Of a stretch of 64,000 nt of DNA, positions 45,301 to 55,936 are shown piece by piece. Positions within the stretch are counted from its first letter, which is position 1. Every line of letters begins with the position of its first letter. The notes below the pieces were generated by a model. That model worked only from the letters and a program-made list of their open reading frames with translations, was not told where the DNA came from and did not search any database. The DNA is from Acanthaster planci. Its lineage: Eukaryota; Echinodermata; Asteroidea; Valvatida; Acanthasteridae. The translations under genes and the position numbers were made by a program. The stretch is taken from contig NW_019091741.1 in assembly GCF_001949145.1 (NCBI RefSeq), positions 3,124 through 67,123 on the forward strand, in the 5' to 3' direction.

Positions 45301-48300
45301 CTGATGTCAACGTGTCGAGGAGGTCTCAACGATTCGGTTGTTCTGCACTGCACAAGAGTGTCAAGTTGCAGAAACGGTTCCATTGAGATCAATTCATCGC
45401 ATGGACCATGTGTATGCTATAAACAGAAAATTATTGAAGGTGTGGTTCCTTGAATAATGTGAGTCTTTTATGAAAACCTTGTACTTCTAAGGAAAACCGT
45501 CTTAATAGGAAACAGCCGATTTCTAGGAGTATACCTCTCCTGTCTCTTGACATTCAGTAACTTCTTGATCATGTCATTTGCATATCTAAACAGAGCAGTG
45601 CCTAGAAGGTGTTGAGCGCATGTACCTCGCGGGAATGCTGGACTGCATGTGCTCGCCTCCATGCAGGTAAACCACACCTATGTTTTGTGGATTTTTTTTG
45701 GGGGGGTGCGGGGTCAAGTATATGTCGATGTTCAACTTTGATGGCAAATTTTCCCATTAGCAGCGCGGTTTTGTTCCTTTTTTTCAATGGAATAATATTC
45801 TGTGTTTCTCAGTTTTAACGTGACTCGCATCTTAACGATGCTTTCCCGCCGGCTGATGGAACCTTAAAAGGTGCGATTAAAGGAAACATCCTCAGCTAAT
45901 GCACTTGGATAATATTGGAATTCAAACTAGGCAGGATAGAAAAGAGTGGTCTCCAGAAACCGATATAGTACCTTTGAGACAATCATGTCAATTTATGTCA
46001 TTTTACTCCATAGTGGGACCAAGGTTTAAGCAGTCCGACCAGAAATGGAACACTCTTTATTCACTATACCCAGCGAGAAATGAGACCGAGGGGTACCCCC
46101 CCCAACATGTCCAANNNNNNNNNNNNNNNNNNNNNNNNNNNNNNNNNNNNNNNNNNNNNNNNNNTTATTCACACACACACACACAACATTTGGAACTATG
46201 TTCCCTGAATCAATCATGTGTGAAGTAGTCTGTCTAATGGGTGGTGCCAAACTTAACTTTCTCTTAAAGCAAACAATCAAATCAAAATGTTAATGATATT
46301 AACCCTGTTGTGAATTTTCTTCCGCTGTTTCATTTTATTCTTGGGTTCTATGGTCAATCTTCATTTGTCTTTGAAATATTCAAATTCTTGTGTTGATTGA
46401 AACACGAACCTGTTCTTGTTCAAAGTTTCCACATGGCACATGGGTGAATGTTTATTTGATATGATAATGCTAGTAGTGAGCAATGCTTTTCTTTACAGAG
46501 AGCTGCAATATGACATCGTGACGGGACAAGCTCGCTGGCCCAACGAAAAATTTAAGGTGTGTTTGCCCTCGATCTCATTTCTTTGCCTGAGCCAGGAACA
46601 GAAGAAAAAAAAACCTCTGACGTGTTGAACATTAGCGTTGAGAAACCCGTACTTACAGTCAGCTGGATTTATAGAGCAAAATACGAAACTGTGCTTTAAG
46701 ATATCTAGTGATGGCAAGGTTTGGGTAGTCATAATTACCTAAGACACCTTAGCCATCCTATTCGTTGAGAGCCTGTCACATGACCGGTCTCAAACTGAAA
46801 ACCACCGGCTGGCTGTAGGCCCACGTAATATCTTCAAGCCACGCGTGCGTCAATCCTCACATTTAGGGTGGTTTCTACTCGCGAGACCAACATGTATGCA
46901 TGTACCATTCACATGGCTGGAGAGGTGTTTGAAAGAAAATGAGGTGAAAGTGTTTAAGATAATCGTATAAAATTTCAGTTTGTTTTACACTTGTTTTGAC
47001 TGTGTGACCCGAAAGATAATTATGATTATGTATTCAATTGGTTGGTTTTAAACGTTCTATAAATTTAGATCGGCTCAGGAGAATGGACGTTGATAATGTG
47101 CCTCGTCTTTGGCTTATTTGTTCTCGGTATACTGCGGGAGTGGTCGCTTTATGACATGACCATTTCATTATATAGCAAAATTTTGTTTTGTCAATACAGG
47201 TGATTCATGAAAGTGCTCCTCCGAGAGTTTGCGACGCGTTGACCAATAACATTGCGCGAAATCTGTCGACCCAATGTTTGGTAGGAAAGGGTCGACAGAT
47301 TTCGAGCATTGCGATTGGTCAACGCCTTTGCAAACTCTTGGAGGTGCGCTATTGTGAAGCGCCCGTGTTAAATTATGTTTCGGTGCTATTTTACCCGATG
47401 AATTTGCAGCTTTTCCTCGATGATAATATTGGGAACTTTTCTGATGACCTGTATCAAGACATAGACAGCGGTGGAGATCCAGATTTCTTGGAGTACGTAT
47501 ACACTTATCTATTTTACTTCATCGAGGAAAAAGGGTGCAGTTGAGAATTAAAAGGAAATTACATTTTTACCAAATGCGGTGCTGATTCTGATCTGGCCCA
47601 ATCTGCTTTTGCGGTTTAAATTTGAATAAAATCTGGTACACAGAGTTATATGATTGCACATATGCACAACAATTCCAATTCCCAGACTAAAAGACACTGT
47701 TGGCTAATATACCTCGTATTTCGGGGCAAGCTTTTGCATACTGACGGCCACCATCTCTGGAATGGACTTGTTGCTTTGTGCCCTTCTTATCCATAGATAG
47801 TGCACTGGTGCAATTTATAGGCTTCTCTTATGTAACTAAATAAAACATTGCCACGAATCATGAGGTATAGCAACAGTGTTTTCTGGAGAATTCACATTGT
47901 TATGTTTAGACCTAGCTGAATTTGAAGAACAAAGTATACACGATTTTATTCCAAATTCAAAGACTTATTTGATCAGTCGCTGTCATAGCTTTGGTTTAAA
48001 GCAGCAACATTCATCTATTCATTCATTTTCTGTCCTGGATTTTTGCTACAACTTTGACCTCCTAACCCCTATCATTCCAACAGTCTTCTAAGTTCGCTTT
48101 TGCAAAATGGTTTTTTCTACAGGAAGAACCTTCTCAAGGTGAACGTCTATTACGACAAGTTGGAGTACACGACCATCTATCAAGACGTAGCTTATGATGT
48201 GAGTCTGTTATTGCTGGCAATTTTCCCTTAAAAAAGGAGCTGAAATCAACATTCCCGCCTCTTTTTGGATACGAAAACCACCCAACTCTATAAACGGCAC

Positions 48301-49499
48301 AGCATTCAAAATGCAAGGTTTCAGAAAAACGTCCATTTTGTGTCCCCCCACCAGAAATACCTGAATATGGTATCCGCTTTGAGCAGAAACACCCCTTCAT
48401 CGGGTCAACTGAGCAAGATTGGCCAGGAGAGCACTAGAGTGCTCATTTTGCTGGTATCTACTCGACCGTAACGCATGCATTTCATATTCGATCGTGAACC
48501 AGCGAAGTGCAGTTCCACCCAAGGGCACCTCCGTTTCTAGGAAGCTTGCGCCCTCTCTTGGTTTAGCTCGGGGCTCATTATGTAGGCCTGCTGATCATCT
48601 GTGGGGGTAAAATTAAGGGAGGAGCCTGAACCACAGGGGGAGGAGGAGCTTCTTAATGCATATTCTGTAGCATATTGTAGGGTCAGGTATGTTTCTTTTC
48701 ACAAAAATATGACTGTTTTGGGGGGAGGGGCTAATTGGCTCCCCCGCATGTACCCTTGTGCAAAAAGTAATAAGCCTCTGTGCACTTTAATGTTGAAGAT
48801 TGTTGTATCATGACTATCCATTGTATTTTCATAGCATATAGCCCTGCTGAGCGATATGGGCGGCAACGTTGGATTGTGGATAGGAGTGTCTGTTCTTACA
48901 GTCTTTGAATTCATCGAGTTGCTCTACGATCTGGGCAAGCTCATATTCTACAGGTAATTAAAACACCCCCCCCCTTTAGACGAATACAGCGCGGATCACC
49001 ATTAGAATTGGCCTCGCTGGGCCATTTTGAGTTTGGAGGTGAGGGGTGAGGAATGACGTCAAAGCTGTCATGAGGAAGGGTTGAAGCCTACCTATACGTT
49101 TGTCAGCAGGGATGAAAAACTGGGATGAAAGTCATTTAGACACAGGTCCTTGCACGAGATGAGTCATATACATGTAGGTAAGCTGGTTGAACAAATCCAC
49201 AAAGTGTTACTACATTGCATTATGACGGCAAAGTTGAATAGCTAATGAATTGGCTCGAAACTGGACGACATTTGCAACGGACTTGTGATGGATTCCATTG
49301 TCCAGTGCCTAATTATGCAGAAATCAGTGTGTGGAGTGATGCAAGGCGATGGTGAACAAGTGTAAGCCCTTGTTTCTGTCTGTCTTCTTTTTTGCGTAGG
49401 GTTATCAACAAAAATGCCACGAGGAAAACAGGCAAGGTGACGTCATCAGATGTGGACTTGCAACACGTGTCCAACCTCAAAATCGCCAGCGAGGCTTGA
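39319..49499 (+). CDS. DEG/ENaC sodium channel subunit, gene B (12 coding exons)
   Basis: Exons by my splice reading: 39319-39975, 41083-41252, 41654-41769, 42154-42317, 43262-43369, 44093-44201, 45594-45666, 46499-46556, 47410-47492, 48123-48198, 48835-48953, 49400-49499. The spliced frame is 610 codons plus TGA with no internal stop. It has a long polar N-terminus (residues 1-120, Q-rich), A-H-G-I-P-N-I at 125-131, TM1 at about 141-163, F-P-A-V-T-I-C-N-L-N-P at 184-194, a cysteine-rich extracellular loop including a C-S-P-P-C motif at the end of exon 7, and TM2 with G-V-S at 555-557. The tail ends in a short hydrophilic exon. Exon 1 of B equals exons 1 and 2 of A fused; all ten shared introns keep phase. 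Role as for gene A: a pore-forming subunit at the plasma membrane; the two paralogues might co-assemble. ATG 39319 is the first in-frame methionine. Confidence 0.9.
40010..41082. other. Gene B intron 1, no exon supported
   Basis: An acceptor-like AACAG at 40846-40850 opens a GC-rich stretch (to about 41065) that looks exon-like, but phase from exon 1 gives an immediate TGA and it has no homologue in gene A. It is treated as intronic. Confidence 0.5.
44425..44630 (+). repeat. Interspersed repeat family D, copy 5
   Basis: GAGTACATGTTGGTTGTTGG, then GCGAACAATTCAACAGAGTC, then GCCCATCCTCCAGTCAAAAC and CCCTATTCCCGGCGA follow the order of the other family D copies. It lies in intron 6 of gene B. 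Confidence 0.45.
46115..46164. other. Assembly gap of 50 N in gene B intron 7
   Basis: Fifty undetermined bases, followed at 46170-46184 by a short (CA)n run. The gap lies between exons 7 and 8 and does not affect the coding model. Confidence 0.99.
47198..47366. mobile_element. Palindromic MITE family A, copy in gene B intron 8
   Basis: The arms GAGAGTTTGCGACGCGTTGACC and GGTCAACGCCTTTGCAAACTCTTGG-like are near reverse complements. The outer ends read GTGATTCATGAAAGTGCTCC and GTGCGCTATTGTGAAGCGCC. It ends about 43 bp before the exon 9 acceptor, so it must overlap the branch-point region. Confidence 0.75.
48382..48580 (+). repeat. Interspersed repeat family C, copy 4
   Basis: GAGCAGAAACACCCCTTCATC, GTGAACCAGCGAAGTGCAGT, then GCGCCCTCTCTTGGTTTAGC and CGGGGCTCAT follow the family C order. 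It lies in intron 10 of gene B, the counterpart of the gene A intron next to the one holding copy 3. Confidence 0.6.
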
Positions 49500-50544
49500 A
49501 CTGCGGGCTGATACGCCCATCGTGCGTGACTTGTATAGTGTCTCATTTTCAGCAATTAGGATATAGTCTTTTGGGGATATATTTTCTATGTTTCCTTTTT
49601 TTCTGTGGAAATGAGCTCTTTACGGCAACTGCAAACCTCTTAGCTGCCTGAGGAAAGCAGCCGCTGCGGACAGTATGCAGTTAGATTCACTGCGTAAGTA
49701 CGTGGCACTCCTACCAAGTACGGAAAAAAAAACATGACTGAAGCCGTCTCCAAGCTACTTTTAGAGGTTACGCTGATGCGTTTTAAAACCGTAACTGTCG
49801 GCAAAGTTATGCCTCCTGACGTTATGTCTTTCGAGCAAGAAGAGCACACATTTTTCAAGGATCTGAAATGGGGTATCTCTTGTGAAGTTAAATTCAATGT
49901 ATGCCATGGGGACAACCGATCGTCTCGGTTTGAGCATTTGCGATTCCGTGTGTTATTAACGAAACCGCGTTAGGGAAAGGTTGTGCATGTACCTATTACG
50001 TTCGTCTCGTTATAGTCGCCTATGAAGTTTTAGTCATCCGGTGAAAACATAGAATCGGTGGCAAACGGATCGTATTTGAGGCCTGAAACTCCGAGGAAAA
50101 GGCTGAATTTGATTTTAGATATTTCTGAATTTGTCAATGTGATTTGCTGTGCTAAAAAATCTGCTAGCGTGCAGTAAAGTTTAATTTTGTTTCTGCCTTT
50201 TGAGGGAGACTTTATTTTTACGGGTACGTAGGATCTTTCTATTGGGCATTCGTTTGTTGCTGAGGTGAAGCAAACTGTATCATCGCATGGGTGTGAGTTT
50301 GATCAGAAAGTTGCCTTGGATTGAGATTTTAGCCTCTATGCATCATAGACTAACTGTGGACAGACAGTGCAACTAAACGGCTTTTCTGCGTGGTTGCTAC
50401 AATTTGTCTTTAGCATGATCACGCTCGAAATGCCTTATCTCTACAGCTTTATATATAGTTAATAATGTTCATTACCACCATTATTAGTTTATTTGATTAT
50501 TCATAATGTACGGATGTTACATACCGCAACAGATTTTGCGACAC
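49500..50544. other. 3' flank of gene B, no further gene
   Basis: Contains the presumed 3' untranslated region. A 79-codon ATG frame at 49734-49973 has no recognisable domain and is not called. Confidence 0.35.
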
Positions 50545-51201
50545 CGGGATAATGGGAAACTTTGAGGCGCTTGGTAGCGGTAAACGTACAGTCCTTTTTA
50601 CCAGTTCTGAGCATGCGTGCGTTGTTCCGAGTAGGCGCGCACAGTTCTGAGCACGCGCAATACTGGTGAAGAACATAGAAATTCAAAGGTTGCACTACAC
50701 CAAATACGCGCCCATAGAAAAGAGTGCAAAATTGCGCCGAAAATGCGCCGCCTGTTGACACTCGTAAGGAGGTTGGCCTCCGGGTTTTTTTTTACTGGAA
50801 ATTCAAGATTATGGCCAAAATATCACTTTTCGTTTTAATTTCATGGGGTAAGCTGCGAAAATCCTTTTTATTTGCCTTTCAAGGAAGATACCCCCAAAAC
50901 AGCAGTAAAACTAGGCGCTCATTTCTGAATGTAACCGCCCGCTTCTATCCAAAATAGGCCGGCAATTTGGGGCTTTTTATGAAATACCTCGAACTGGAAA
51001 CTATCAGTCCCAAATTCTGGATTTATTTCTGTGATGCCTCCTGATTATGGCATGTCTTATTGTAAAATCCCTATGGGATCACAAAATGTTAATGAAATAC
51101 AATCATTTGGTGGAATGCACCCTAAAGCAGAGGTATGACCTCTATGGTGAAGAAGGACCAGTATGTCTGCTGCCACCAACGTCTTAAAGTCTCCCATTTT
51201 T
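50545..51201. mobile_element. Inverted-repeat element family B, long copy
   Basis: The left end ATAATGGGAAACTTTGAGGC, then GCTTGGTAGCGGTAAACGTA, is matched in reverse by the right end ACCAGTATGTCTGCTGCCAC, then CAACGTCTTAAAGTCTCCCA. Arms are about 55 bp and the element about 650 bp, four times the length of its relative at 35622-35783. The interior has no transposase frame I can recognise. Confidence 0.6.
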
Positions 51202-51827
51202 GCCTCTTTTGAATTATTCTAAACTCGTTCAGGACAAAAGTAAACATGCTACCTCTCTTGGCTTTGAATATAATCTCTGGAATACGCATTTAATGTTTTT
51301 GTTTGTAAAGTGTGTATTACAATTACACTGAAATTGTCCCACTGTTCCAAAGGATTCTCAAAAGCCGCATGCAATAGTTTTCTTTTAAATAAAATCCACA
51401 AAATTAACCTGGTTATCAGACCTAATATTAACTTCTTTTTGTCTTCATGGTAACACTTGTAAATCGGTGATGCAGACTTGTAACAGCCTTCAGTCTTTCT
51501 ACTGCGCAGACCAATTTCCATAATACGGTATTCCAGTGCAAAAAAACTTGCAGTGATGTTATCGGGGCTAAAGTATTCCGTGAATAGGTACAGGTGTTCT
51601 GTCGTCCCTAATTTCCCCAGGTCGCATCACAATCGGTTCTAAAGTGACTTCGTCACAAAGGCGGACGCGCCACGATTTGCAGGCTCTCATTGGACAATCG
51701 CTGAAGTTGCGCGTTAACTTCAGGTTCCATGGTTCCATATAAACGGTGATCAATGCATGTAGAGGAGCACGTGAGCAGTGGGCGTGGTTTAAACTGAAGT
51801 GACGTCACACTACGAACCGGACACTGG

Positions 51828-51962
51828 CGATTCACAATAGTGCGCCTTCAAGAGTTTGCTACGAGTTGGCCAATCACTACTCCCCAAATCTGTCACAAAT
51901 TTTGCGTGTTGTGATTGGCCAACTCGTCGCAAACTCTAGGAGGCGCACTATTGTGAATAGTC
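51828..51962. mobile_element. Palindromic MITE family A, copy 3
   Basis: GATTCACAATAGTGCGCC at the left pairs with GGCGCACTATTGTGAATA at the right; TTGCTACGAGTTGGCCAATC pairs with GATTGGCCAACTCGTCGCAA. It is a 135-bp near-perfect palindrome. Confidence 0.8.
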
Positions 51963-51975
51963 CATCTCAGAATTG

Positions 51976-52216
51976 GGCCGTTTTCCAATACTCAACTTCG
52001 TCTCCGTGTCAGGCTTCGTTCCAAAAACCAATCCCCGATTGTGGGCCTGAAGCGTTTGGATTTCATTGGATCACTGTAATTTGTGGCTTTCTTGCGTCTT
52101 ATTTGATGTTCTGTGGCACTATTAGACTGATTACTGCGCTTACAGCTTTAAAGTCAACTAGTACAAAAACAGTTGAAGCCTGAGACGGAGCCGAAGTTGA
52201 GTATTGGAAAACGGTC
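51976..52216. mobile_element. Inverted-repeat element abutting the previous MITE
   Basis: CCGTTTTCCAATACTCAACTTC at about 51979-52000, extending to 52017, is repeated in inverse at 52175-52216 (GAAGTTGAGTATTGGAAAACGG). Arms of about 41 bp differ at two or three positions. A TTG on both sides could be a 3-bp target duplication. A chance 105-codon frame runs through both elements. Confidence 0.75.
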
Positions 52217-52619
52217 TTGGATTGGCTGATAGTCTTTCATTGCATTTTGATGTTAGACTGCGCAGTGAGTATCTAGCTTGAAGTCAGAATTCGTCTGAGA
52301 GAGAGAAAGAGAAAGAGAAACGCAAACATTTGTAACAAAACCTTTCTGACATGTTTAAGTTGGTGTGGATGTGTATTTCATGGCACGTTATGGTATTCTC
52401 CGTTGGCACTTCAATTATTTGTTGGCCCGATAAGCACGTTGCCCGCTGCGCCTATTGGATAATCTGGTCCTTCATATCAGACATTAATTCATTGATGCTG
52501 ACAAGAGTGAATTCCCCACAAAAAGGTGCCTTCTTTTATACAAGATACAATTTTACACAATAATCTATTTAGAAAAAACATACAATAACACATTTGTTTT
52601 CACGGTCCATCGGTCCGTC

Positions 52620-52917
52620 CCGCCAATCATTGATGTTTAATATCGGCAACAGAGTGACGTCATAGACTATCGTTAAACCTCTACACCGGCGTTGCTTTTG
52701 TTTACATTAATACTGGCCGCCATTTTTAATGGGCGAACAGTATTTGCAGAAAGTTCACCCTTTGGGCATACTCTTGTTTGTCGTGTTTCTGTTTTTGTTG
52801 TTTTTCTTTTTCCTCGAAATGCACATATTCACAAGCGATCTTCACAAAAGCAGCGCCCAATTTACGACCTACAATGTACAACTACAGATTTATAGCTCTA
52901 TGGATACCGTTGAGTAG
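52620..52917 (+). promoter_or_regulatory. Promoter-like cluster and 62-codon membrane-peptide frame
   Basis: CCAAT at 52622, a TGACGTCA element at about 52654 and GCCGCCATTTTTAATGG at 52716 form a cluster like a housekeeping core promoter. The ATG at 52729 inside the last element opens 62 codons with one strong hydrophobic segment (about residues 11-29) and a stop at 52915. I do not recognise it, and no splice donor within it is strong. It could be a small gene, a first exon, or chance. Confidence 0.25.
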
Positions 52918-53039
52918 AGGAAACTTAATTAAGACGGTAATATCCCTGTCTTGGGATGGTTGGATAACCACATTTCCTGTCTCGATTGTAACCCACAAAC
53001 ATCACCATAACAACAGCAAATTCCTCATTAGCAAGCGCT

Positions 53040-54165
53040 CATAATGGGAATTCAGACGTGATATCCTATAGGCTTTAACAGGGTTTCAAGCTCTCGCAAA
53101 TTTCCAACTAAGACTAGCCAGAGCGCCATACAATGCCTAAAGCGAGCCACTGTTTTTTCATATCTTTCTGAGTTGGAAACAAAACTTGGAAAGTCACTGC
53201 GACCGCCAAATCTGACCACAACGTTAGTGCATTCGGCTTGCAAAAATTTATCGTAATTCCGCGCGTGCGTCATTATGCATTTCGAAAAGTCAGGTGGTCA
53301 GCCTATTATCGTAATGGCGCCAAGTAATTTGCTTCAAAGTAGAAATAAGTCTCTGGTTCTAAGAGCTGTTTGACACTTCATCGGAGTCTTATATATTATT
53401 TAGTGAGAAATACCTTACTACATATTTTTTTTCCTGGATAATACTAGCTAACCCTCCGGTCACTTAGAGTTTTAGACACGCCCTATCGTTGTATAGGGCA
53501 TTCGAAATATAACATCATGGAAAGCAATCTTCTTGTCCAAGAAAAATAAGGCCTATGTTTAGTAGGCCTACATACTATTGTAACCTCAAACTTTAAGTGT
53601 ACAATGAGCGGTGCTGTTACATAGCTAAGGAGACATTTTAGACGCAGCGCCTGCTAGTTTTCAGCATACAGCTGCATCACACATGAAGTAGACCCAAATG
53701 ATCATGGATTTGCCGTGCTTAATTAAAACAATAAAATCAAGTTGAATTCAATCGACATGAGATTGACTCCTAGTTCCGACAACAGAAGAGGGTTTTTAGG
53801 AATTGCAGCGGTGCCGATGGTTCTCCTCGAAGGATGATCTAGTTCTGGAAGAAATTCCTCGATTTTATTTTTCAAGCCTGTGCCAGTCTTTGGAGAGTGC
53901 AGACGTAAATGTACCAGTGTAGCGCACAGATTCGTCAAATAAGCCTCGCTCGCTCTCTTGCAACTTGAAAGAACTACACCCTTGTCATAAGTTTCTGATC
54001 TGATTGTTATTTCTCTTTTGGTATATCCGGTATTTTGCAACTGCAGCTTCGTCAAAACACGGGGGTCTTTTTCACAATGTTATTACTGGACTCTTGCTCT
54101 GCTGTTGTAAATTAATCCTCTCTCAATGGCAGCCGGAGTAAATCAAATGTTGCTAGCGTTAATAA
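53040..54165. other. Non-coding or unresolved stretch
   Basis: Minus-strand frames at 53052-53273 and 53723-54055 have no domain and poor start or splice context. Nothing is called. Confidence 0.35.
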
Positions 54166-54239
54166 TTATGCTGTCTCTATGACTGTTTTCATAAATTGGA
54201 AAAGAACAGGCTCGTCTGTGTCACTGGGGTTCTGCTTAC

Positions 54240-54372
54240 TATTCCCGGCCGTGTTTGTCTCATTTTGGGTGTAAACACTAGCGGTGCAACCAAAACACCC
54301 GAGGGCCGCAATGAGTAAGATTGTTACAGCACAATTACGCTTCCTCGGGAATCGTAGCAGGTGATTTTCCAT
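54240..54372 (-). CDS. Candidate signal-peptide first exon
   Basis: Minus-strand ATG at 54372, a basic stretch R-F-P-R-K-R, then a hydrophobic run (A-V-T-I-L-L-I-A-A-L-G) and a small-residue cleavage region, then N-E-T. A donor GTAAGC begins at 54239. Unspliced, the frame ends at 54166 (68 codons). No partner exon was found toward lower coordinates. The protein is not recognised. Confidence 0.25.
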
Positions 54373-54439
54373 AGTTGCAATCGAATTTCAGTCTGTAAGC
54401 AGGCATCTTACCAGTTTATTTGTTTGTTTGGTTTTTTTT

Positions 54440-54847
54440 TCAAGTCTCAAACTGTTGGGCAGTCCATAAGGCGAGAGTCGCATCGTCCTCGTCCTCAGTT
54501 TGCGTGGACTTTGACGAGCACTCCACCTTCGGTGCGCCGAGACTCGGATAGCCCATTTCAGACTCCCACAACCTCACGCTTCCATTTTGGCCCGTGTCGT
54601 TGTGACCCGCTGGTCCCGCGAGCCCTGGATCGTAACAGCAGTCTCCGGGTAGTTCTGCTCTCGCCGCTGCCGACTGTCTGCCGTTCACGGCAACCTTTTC
54701 CATCTCCAACACCGTGGCTTCGTAGCTCGGCGCCGGCTCGGCCGCTAACTTTCCCGCGGTGTTTTGGGCAGATTTCCCTCTGTCTCTTCGTTTCTTTTGA
54801 CAGTAGCAGCACACGACACAAACGCCAATGGCAATTCCTATTCCCAT
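54440..54847 (-). CDS. Candidate terminal exon: membrane segment and cytoplasmic tail
   Basis: A 135-codon minus-strand frame with exon-like high GC. It begins M-G-I-G-I-A-I-G-V-C-V-V-C-C-Y-C then K-K-R-R-D-R, a membrane-to-cytosol boundary, followed by a polar tail that ends in an acidic S-T-Q-T-E-D-E-D-D stretch. The hydrophobic part is short for a full membrane span, so the exon probably continues an upstream one; an AG at about 54856 keeps the frame open. Family unknown. The opposite-strand frame is a shadow. Confidence 0.4.
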   Translation of the reverse strand: MGIGIAIGVCVVCCYCQKKRRDRGKSAQNTAGKLAAEPAPSYEATVLEMEKVAVNGRQSAAARAELPGDCCYDPGLAGPAGHNDTGQNGSVRLWESEMGYPSLGAPKVECSSKSTQTEDEDDATLALWTAQQFET

Positions 54848-55756
54848 TTCAAATGCTCAGCTGAGATTTCCAGATATCTCTCTTTTTCCAAAGATCTCTC
54901 CTTTCCATTAAATTCTTTTCTCTTCGAATGTGTTCGCCCTTTATTTGCGCATGTGTTATGATTCCTCGGGCAATAGGCCTACACACGCTCTGCGTCATGT
55001 GCTCGCATACTGGCCACTTCAGTGACCAGGCATGCCAGGAGTGGTCAGTCTTATCCTTCCTGGTCCAATGTCCAATTTTCTCAGTGTCATTATCAATAAT
55101 CTTTATCTGCGATACATCGGCGATCACATTAATCATAGAGGGATGGCTTCGCGGGTTACGTAACCATGGTCGCCGTCAATGGAAGGAGTTTACTGCCTGA
55201 AGTAAAGCGGGCTTCTGCTCGGGAATGTCCCCCTTAGCCCGGTTTACCCATATGTACGATGCGTGATAGAATTTTCGCGATAAAGACTATTCCTGAAGTC
55301 TTGTTTCAGAAAATGCTAAATTTCCCATTGAATTGAAAAAGGTTCCCAACATTTCCTCTCGGTGTTCTTTTAAAGTCAAACACTTTCTCAACACCAGTAC
55401 AGACCGGAGTTCTCCCCAACATTTCTTATCATGTTTGATCATGATTTTACATAAAAGTATCCGCTGATGTTGGTCGGTACAGAAACGTTTGACGGAGTTG
55501 CCCAACGTGCAACGTGTATGTTTTTAGGCCAAAGGTCACTGGGTGAGATGTCACCCAACCGCTTAATAACTTTGCCGCTTGGCACAGGAAGCATGTGGCG
55601 ATTCAGATTACGCCGGGCCTGGGGGGGGGCAAATGCATAGCACGCATGATGGGTTGCTATTACCACTTTACTGCATAATTCTACACTGCTTTGAAATTTT
55701 AGATCGCGGAGAACATCGAAAGGAGACGAACACGTGCCATGATTTGTTCGAGCCAA

Positions 55757-55936
55757 AAAAAGAAAAGAAAAGAAAAGAAAAGAAAAGAAAAGAAAAGAAA
55801 AGAAAAGAAAAGAAAAGAAAAGAAAAGAAAAGAAAAGAAAAGAAAAGAAAAGAAAAGAAAAGAAAATCATTAGAGAAGAATGAGGAATTAGAGAAGAATG
55901 AAGAATGAAAAGAAAAGAAAAGAAAAGAAAAGAAAA
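55757..55936. repeat. (AAAAG)n microsatellite, interrupted
   Basis: About 22 units run from 55757 to 55866, then an interruption containing AATCATTAGAGAAGAATGAG, then a second short (AAAAG) run at 55907-55936. A second copy of the interrupting sequence follows at 55936. Long frames through it are artefacts of the period. Confidence 0.95.

Noticed and set aside
46115-46200. Frame running across the N gap and CA repeat
   Set aside because: It depends on undetermined bases and simple repeat.
49734-49973. 79-codon ATG frame in the 3' flank of gene B
   Set aside because: No domain, no promoter or splice evidence; likely chance in untranslated sequence.
51866-52183. 105-codon frame with a hydrophobic segment
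   Set aside because: It spans parts of two separate inverted-repeat elements, so it is a repeat artefact.
53723-54055. 110-codon minus-strand frame
   Set aside because: It lacks an ATG start, and phase from the nearby candidate donor gives an early stop.
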